Source: Asterella californica
Lineage: Eukaryota; Streptophyta; Marchantiopsida; Marchantiales; Aytoniaceae
Direction: 5' to 3'
NCBI GenBank assembly: GCA_036924285.1
Contig: JAYKYS010000009.1
Span: 2,914,001 to 2,978,000, forward strand
Length of the DNA stretch: 64,000 nucleotides
Each line of letters opens with the position of its first letter. Position 1 is the first letter of the stretch. A program made the translations under genes and the position numbers. The notes beneath the pieces were generated by a model. That model saw only the letters and a program-made list of their open reading frames with translations. It was not told the DNA's origin and did no database searches. This document shows, one piece after another, positions 57,761 through 64,000 of this stretch.

Positions 57761-57806
57761 CATGGGGTCTTTCAATCCGTTGGCTATTCATTGCTTCGCG
57801 TGTTAC
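57761..57806 (-). repeat. Family M terminal arm, reverse orientation
   Basis: On the minus strand it reads AACACGCGAAGCAATGAATAG, then CCAACGGATTGAAAGACC and CCATG, matching the family M left arm. No partner arm was found to its left. Confidence 0.75.
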
Positions 57807-60800
57807 TACTATAAAAGTAAATCAGTGGATCTTTCCCAGAGGAAGGATCTGGAACCATCAAATTAAACCTCTCTAACTTCAGATTCTTAAAGTCCAGTAT
57901 GGGTATAAAAGTAAGGAAATGAATACTCTTTTTATCTTTTCTCTTTCCCAATCAAGTTCCCAGCATTCTGCCGCTGTCTAAAACACAAAAACAAAAATTA
58001 AAATCGGAATGAATTTGTTTCTTTTTCGTTTCCTTTAGGGTAGAGAGAATCACAAAACCTTCTCAATGTCTCTAACATGTCTCAATTGAGTCTCAGCAGT
58101 TTGTTTTGAAATAAATTACAGACTTAAGTCCTTATTTTGTAGATTCTATTCTCGTAAGAAAGTTTTATGAGTAAAATATTTTAAACTTAACGGTTACATT
58201 TCTTTTTGCTGTTGGTTATGTTGGGGTTTCAGACTACTTTACATGATCATCATCTCGAGATAGATTGGAGATTAGTGGCTTAATTACCATGATTTAGAGG
58301 TATAATCGAAGGTGAAGCTTCACAAATAAGATTCTAGTGGTTGTATAATGTGAATGCGAGTTTGTAAGGAAGTTGCAAGATTTTCATATACATTCAAGCT
58401 TCACTAATTCCTCTACTGCTTGCTCTCGAATATGCTGAAATGCAAGCAAGGAGGTGAATTTCTCATGAACAAAAGACTAGCTCTAAATTAGTTAAGACTC
58501 AAGAACAAAGAATTCTGTCATGTTGTTTGATGATTTGTACAAAGGGGTTAGTTTCCATCATAGTTCGAGACTTTTGCCAATTGAATGACTATTAGCCTAT
58601 CAAAAAAGTTATTATGATTCTAAATTAGAAAACACTGCTCCAAATTGTGAGGAAAAACACTACATTCCAGTAATTATTGCAAATATAGATTATAGTCAAA
58701 TACCACTCATTACTCCATGTAAATAAATTCTTTTAAAGAACTTTCCTTCTGATTTACTTTTAGCACTAATTCACACAAACATTATCGGTAGAGGCTTTGA
58801 TGTGATATGGATTGGTGTTGAATCATAAAGAATCTGATTCAAACATTTTGGTAGTTTCAAAGGTTGAATGGTTTGCAAAGGATTTTTTTTTACTGTTTAT
58901 GACAGAATATTTAACCAACTATTAAGTTTGAGGTGATACTATTATACACATAGCGTTTGAATTAAGATTCATGCTCCATATTAAATTAAAGGATATATGA
59001 AAGAAACTTACACTAGTACCAACCTCTTAATATTATTGTCATCCGTTCTAACTCTTCATACACCTTCAACTCAAAACTGATCAACAACTATACTTGAAAA
59101 TCATTCATTAGATTCTTAACTAGCCATCTTCTTTATCAGAAGGTTTCATTAAATTCATTTCAATCACTAGTTCTATTCCTGATCATAGCTTTACTGGCTA
59201 AAGTGCATTTCTTCTCTTGAGAAGTTGATGGTATACAAGGATTATAGGAGAAAGTTAGACCTACAAGATATATTGATTATTCTAACTATGACATGAACAT
59301 CAAGCATTCAATTCTTGTGTAGAAAGAAATTGAGAGTGGAAGTTGGTGTGATTGAGTTGAAATCCTCTCGACAGTAGAGTGTAATTTGATGATAGCATGG
59401 TCCAAGCATCAATATCAGAAGAATAGTCAAACTCTTCTCGTGATACTTACACTTGATAGTACTGCAATCAATATTGTGTTGGTAATATACCTTGTCATGA
59501 TACAAACATTAATTTACTGTCCCTTGTAATGGAAATTTACGCATGTTGCATTCAGTATTATGCAACATGGCTAAATTTCCATTACACCTATACATGCTAA
59601 AGGTTGAGACATTTCAAACTGATTCTATTTCATGAGAAACTCAGAAGGCAAAAAGAAAAAGCAGAAACATTCATTCAACGATACTCATAACTGTTGAACC
59701 AACAAAGCAATATTTTTCTATGTGTATAGCTTGTAGCAAACTAAAACTATAATTTTCAGTGCAAGTAATATCAATCCAAACTCACTCGTGAAAATTTCCT
59801 CTTTTGCAAGAGGTGATCATATAAACGTCATGTAATCTTGAGTCGAGTGCCATCGATGAACACTCGATGAAAATGACTTCTCTCTTTCTTGTGAAAGAAA
59901 GCTCGGAACAGAAAGAATTTCAGCAGAGTACAGATTTTGGAAATGGCATATCATCCGGTTGCATGAAACCACCGTGGAAGACTATGTCACCAGCAAGAAA
60001 AGAGGTGTGGAATAAGGATTTCTAGTGTAAGGTGACGTGCATTACTAACGCATACACCAGAAGCTTCTCTCTAAGTCCAGTCGAGAGTTATTCGCTGCAC
60101 ACGCTGAAGAAATTCGAGAATCACATGAAATACAGGTTTTCCTTTCATAGGACGTAGATTTTCAATATGAACTTGACACTATGGAGCCCGTAGGTCTTCT
60201 TCCCACTGTGGAAAGGGAAAAGCAACCTTACGATAAACGTGCGTAAATTACAGACATTATCTGCATGGAAAGGAACCATAAAGAAGGAGGAGAAAAAGCA
60301 CCATATCCCATCAAGCTGACTTTCTAACGTGAGAAGTTGCATCTTCCAACATGGGGTGTAGGTTAGAACCTCTCTGATCGAGATGCAAGGGAGCTCTTCA
60401 TGCATTTACAGCTGTCATTCTCACGATGCGTAAGACTCGATTCCAGTCGAAGGTACCCCTTAACGAAATCGAGTTAGTCAAAAGTAGTCATAACGAAATA
60501 AAGTTTGGCTAAAAAGCAAAGCTTAAAGGGAGAAAAAGGAAGAAACACCGTATGATATAATCATGACCACTATCAATTCGTGACAAAAGAAAGGCAGAGA
60601 AGGATTCCCTTTGCCAAGAGTGTAGACTTGGCAGCCTCGAGCTGAACCTAAATTCGACATTCCTAAAGCATCTATGGATCTAAAGAAACTGTCAGTTTGC
60701 AGTTTGTCATTTTCATGACGAAGGATACGGTCGTGTCGTGTAGAAGGATCACCTTTAGCACTTTCGTTTCAGTTGGGAAGTTGTTGGAGAAGCCCATGAG

Positions 60801-61542
60801 TGCGGTCATAAGGCCTCATGAAGGTGACGTTTGACCGTTTCGCTAGAAAGGGACAACGTCGTGCGTGACGAAGAATTTGTAGGCCCTGTGAGAAGACCTT
60901 CTGAGAAGTTTAGAAACCATGAGAAGGATTCTCCTTGGAAACGTTTGGTTCACATTGCACTCCACGCAGTCTTGAGCCTACCTCACCGAAGTCGTCGTCA
61001 ATTGAGTAGAAAGAATTGGGAAATACCGGAGCAGACTGTCTCTACAGTTTGACCCTCCTACCTTCCGTTCGTTTGCTGTTCGATCCTGTCGATGCTTGGC
61101 ACGAACTCGTCGCAGTGGGCATTATCGCAAAACGTAAAACCAGGTTCTGAGTATGTCGGTCTCTCTTTCCACGGGGCTTTCTGCAGTCATCCGCTGCTTT
61201 CCTTGCACAGCATGAGACCTACCGCCGAGGATTCGACCCCACGTCGGGCCTTAGCTCACTTACCACGTACAGTTTAACTTGTCTACACACATTTTCGATT
61301 GTGAAAACTGCAAAGGCAAGGGTACTTTCTTGTCGTAATTATACCAGAATGGACGGATAGATTCATGGCTAAAACCGAAGAGAAAGGAAGTAGCGAGAAC
61401 AGACGGATGTAATTACTGTGAAAACGAGGAAGAGAAAGGAAGAGGATATATCTGGATTTATCTTTAACGCTAGCATCGCAATTCCATTGCAAGCGTAGTT
61501 CTTTGTTTGAATCACTACAATTGTCTGAAAATTCATACTCCC
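57807..61542. other. Unassigned stretch
   Basis: Nearly 4 kb with no gene I can support. The first 2 kb are AT-rich. The 60.0-61.5 kb part has more balanced composition and short frames (for example 60145-60405 - and 60831-61052 +) without motifs. A strong hairpin is at 59525-59586. Confidence 0.4.
59525..59586. repeat. 27-bp inverted repeat with 8-nt loop
   Basis: The arms start TGTAATGGAAATTTACGC and end GGCTAAATTTCCATTACA. They pair at 25 of 27 positions, the two mismatches lying at the ACGC/GGCT step. The stem is long for chance in AT-rich DNA. It could be a tiny foldback element or a short hairpin-RNA locus. Confidence 0.85.
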
Positions 61543-62554
61543 TATACTTGTGTAACCTAGAAAGACCTGAAAAAGATATTCTTTTCTACTAACAGGAGTT
61601 ACATTCTGATTGCAATAATAATGCGTTTCCAACCTTGGTAAAAATCGCTAAAGAATCATTTTATATACACTGGATGTAAAGAGCATAGTACCTCTAGAGA
61701 TACCTTGCAGTACTCTTACATCCAGTGATGTTGTGGATTCTCATTGTCTATGACGTGAACCAGTTATGTTGTTTATTCATCTCTTCCATTTGTAATTTTA
61801 TCGCGGATAACTTTATGTAGAACCGTGGCTCATTCCAGATCGTCTTTGTGAATAGACTCTGTAATCTCTTCATTAATTTTTTCCAGCTTTGACACGGGGA
61901 ATAATTATCAGAGCAGTAGATTCTTATTGAGAAAGAGACGAGAGGAAAAGTGAAAATTGATTAAGAAAACTGCCTCGATGTTTTTCTGCAGACACCTCCG
62001 GAGGTATCCGCAAAAGCATCTGCCATAGTCTTGCCGAAGTCGTTACTCATTCCCAGGTCCAAAATCATTCAGAGAGGTTCCAACTTTAACACTTGAATTA
62101 AACATTTACATATTTATCTCTTTCATGAAATCTGCAAAGAAAAATATCATTTTGTAAGATCAACCTTCACTTTTTCGACAAATTGTTCATTTGACGTGCT
62201 CCTATAGGACTGAATATCCTCCCCACAGCATCATACACTGTAGGTTTATCACGAGTGCAGTTAAGTTTTTTTCTTGGATGTGCATGGTGCGCAGTTATTC
62301 AACGGTAGTCTGGTCATTTTTTAACTGCTTGTCTTCACGTGACTAATTTTCATTTTTTGGTGGCTGCAGTATCAAACTACCATGAATTCAACTCTCAGTT
62401 TGACCATCAGCTGTTTACTTCAGCGCGGTTGAAAGCTTTCTTTGGCTTCGAGACGGTTTTGCTTCAGCCTGTTCTTCTCCGATTCATCTTCTGCATGCTT
62501 CATTGCTAGCGGTTAATGGACAGGATTTTCATTTGCTTTAGTTTGTTCCATGTG
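61543..62554 (+). repeat. 1-kb dispersed repeat, copy 2
   Basis: Direct partner of 15381-16390. The internal inverted repeat is preserved at 61668-61727. The right flank differs from copy 1, confirming the right boundary at 62554. Confidence 0.88.
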
Positions 62555-64000
62555 TTCGTCCTCACCGGATTTGCATCACTTTCTACTTCGTTGAATATTC
62601 TAGTTTGACACATGTCAATGGATATGAAAGCATTTGTTTTTCATTCTATTTGTCTCATCGCATGCTAAGAACACGAATACGCAACTGAATCGTAGTAGTT
62701 GTGGACACATTTACACATGAATAGCTGCAGACTCTTCATTCTTTACAATTCGTTCCATGTTCATGCGAGTAGAGACCTAGATTTCCACGAGCGAATTCGG
62801 CTTTCTTGTCCTTGTATCTATATCCTCCCTCGGCCTTCTACATTAAGTTTTCGTTTGTTTTCTTGCACTTCGCTTATCATATTTGTATCGTTGTGTTTTG
62901 CTTTGGTTTTCTAAACGTTCAACTTGAGGTTCGGGACTCGGAGCTCCTGATTCGCTGCATAAATCCATTTCGTGCAGTTGCTTTATTCTAAAAAAATTTT
63001 TCAGTTTATTAAAGTTACGACGTGCTCGCAAATGAATCAGTTAAACGTTAAGATATTTCTTTGAATGCGTGTTACTCATGTCATTTTTGCTCTTAGCTAT
63101 TGGACCAGATGTTGTTATTTTCACGTAATGACAACATCGTGCAGCATGCGTGAACAATTTTCTTCTCGACCTTATCCGTCCACACGAAAAATGACTATAA
63201 GTCTGAATCTTTTAATCAAAGGGTATCTATATCTCGACTTCCTCTTGTTTCGATTCTTTTCTTCTATCCTTGCCAGTTACTACTATGTTGGATACGGAAA
63301 AGGACTACGGAAAGTTTTCTGAAGAGATTACCTCTATCGAGGATGAAGTTCTAGACTCGGTTCCAGCTACCCCCATATCCGAACCTCTGACTGCAGGAAT
63401 GTCCACTGAATCTATCCATACATATCGTGTAGATATACTTCATTTTGAAGCTTTTGAGGCTATTTGTTCTAACCATTTCACCTTCAAATGCAATGTCGAT
63501 CATTTTTGAAGATCGGTGATATTACCTCCTTATACTGTTTATTATAGAAGTTTGTTATCATACTCGGATATAATCCTAGAGCTTAGGTTTAAATAGACTT
63601 TGATTTTACAACAGTGCTACCTAAGTTTCTACTTCTCGGTCTAGACTTTTTGCTAATCAGTCAAACTATTCTCCCTACCAACTACTTGTTGTCTTATTGG
63701 ACTCGCTTATTGGAACGCGATGATCATAAAGTTATATTCGATCAGAAGGAGTCTGGTTCGTCTTGCGCGACTCCAACTCCAGAGTATTTGCTTATCAAAA
63801 TTTTATGAAATCTGCGTTTGATTATCATCCATGTTGTTTATCGTCTCAAACGTGTCCAATGCGTTCGTCAAGACATAGATCTCGAATCATTCCGATTTGC
63901 TTGTAAAAACTTTCTTTATCTATCTCATGTTACTAAGACAAGCAGCGAGAGCGAAGCGTGTGACTGTGCCTCCTCTTGCGGCAAGAACTGCAAAATTCCC
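62555..64000. other. Unassigned stretch at the window edge
   Basis: A 79-codon acidic frame at 63270-63509 (MPVTTMLDTEKDYGKFSEE onward) and a 64-codon frame at 63614-63808 lie 0.7-1.2 kb right of the 1-kb repeat. If that repeat is a 5' LTR these could be the start of a gag, but no motif supports it. The window ends before this can be tested. Confidence 0.3.

Overview
This looks like nuclear DNA from a streptophyte, most likely a land plant and probably a seedless one (moss, liverwort, hornwort, lycophyte or fern). The reasons are a complete plant-type respiratory burst NADPH oxidase gene with 11 short GT-AG introns, and LINE-like and Ty3/gypsy coding remnants whose protein motifs resemble families I associate with seedless plants. 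The species cannot be fixed from the sequence. There is no sign of a prokaryotic, organellar or viral replicon, and no CRISPR, rRNA or tRNA gene was seen.

Layout. 0.2-1.4 kb (- strand): eroded Ty3/gypsy integrase, here called family B. 1.5-6.9 kb: no convincing gene. 6.9-11.35 kb (-): RBOH, the only well-supported host gene, rebuilt below as 12 exons encoding 1018 aa. 11.4-13.5 kb: CT/GA-rich and GT-rich upstream sequence. 13.3-18.8 kb: copies of a small inverted-repeat element (family M) and one LINE-like element (LINE-A) whose reverse-transcriptase middle is inverted and abuts a 1-kb repeat; the same repeat recurs at 61.5 kb. 18.8-27.4 kb: mostly unassigned. 27.4-28.05, 51.6-52.26 and 55.8-57.4 kb, plus one copy at 21.9 kb: an AT-rich repeat of about 300 bp (family A) with a recurring stem-loop, often in tandem.

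29.1-48.1 kb is a nest of retroelements. A 13-kb Ty3/gypsy element on the - strand (31,527-44,539) has two LTRs of about 2.1 kb and recognisable gag, protease, RT, RNase H and integrase, all carrying stops or frameshifts. It lies between pieces of family B: protease and RT on its left, a gag start on its right, and further gag sequence to 48.06 kb. 52.8-55.7 kb (+) is a 5'-truncated LINE (LINE-B) with a poly(A) tail and a 12-bp target-site duplication. From 57.8 kb to the end I see hairpins, the second copy of the 1-kb repeat and unassigned sequence.

Functionally the window is one host gene beside a large block of decayed mobile DNA. The observations most worth following up are the family A stem-loop repeat, the inverted LINE-A, and the foldback family M.
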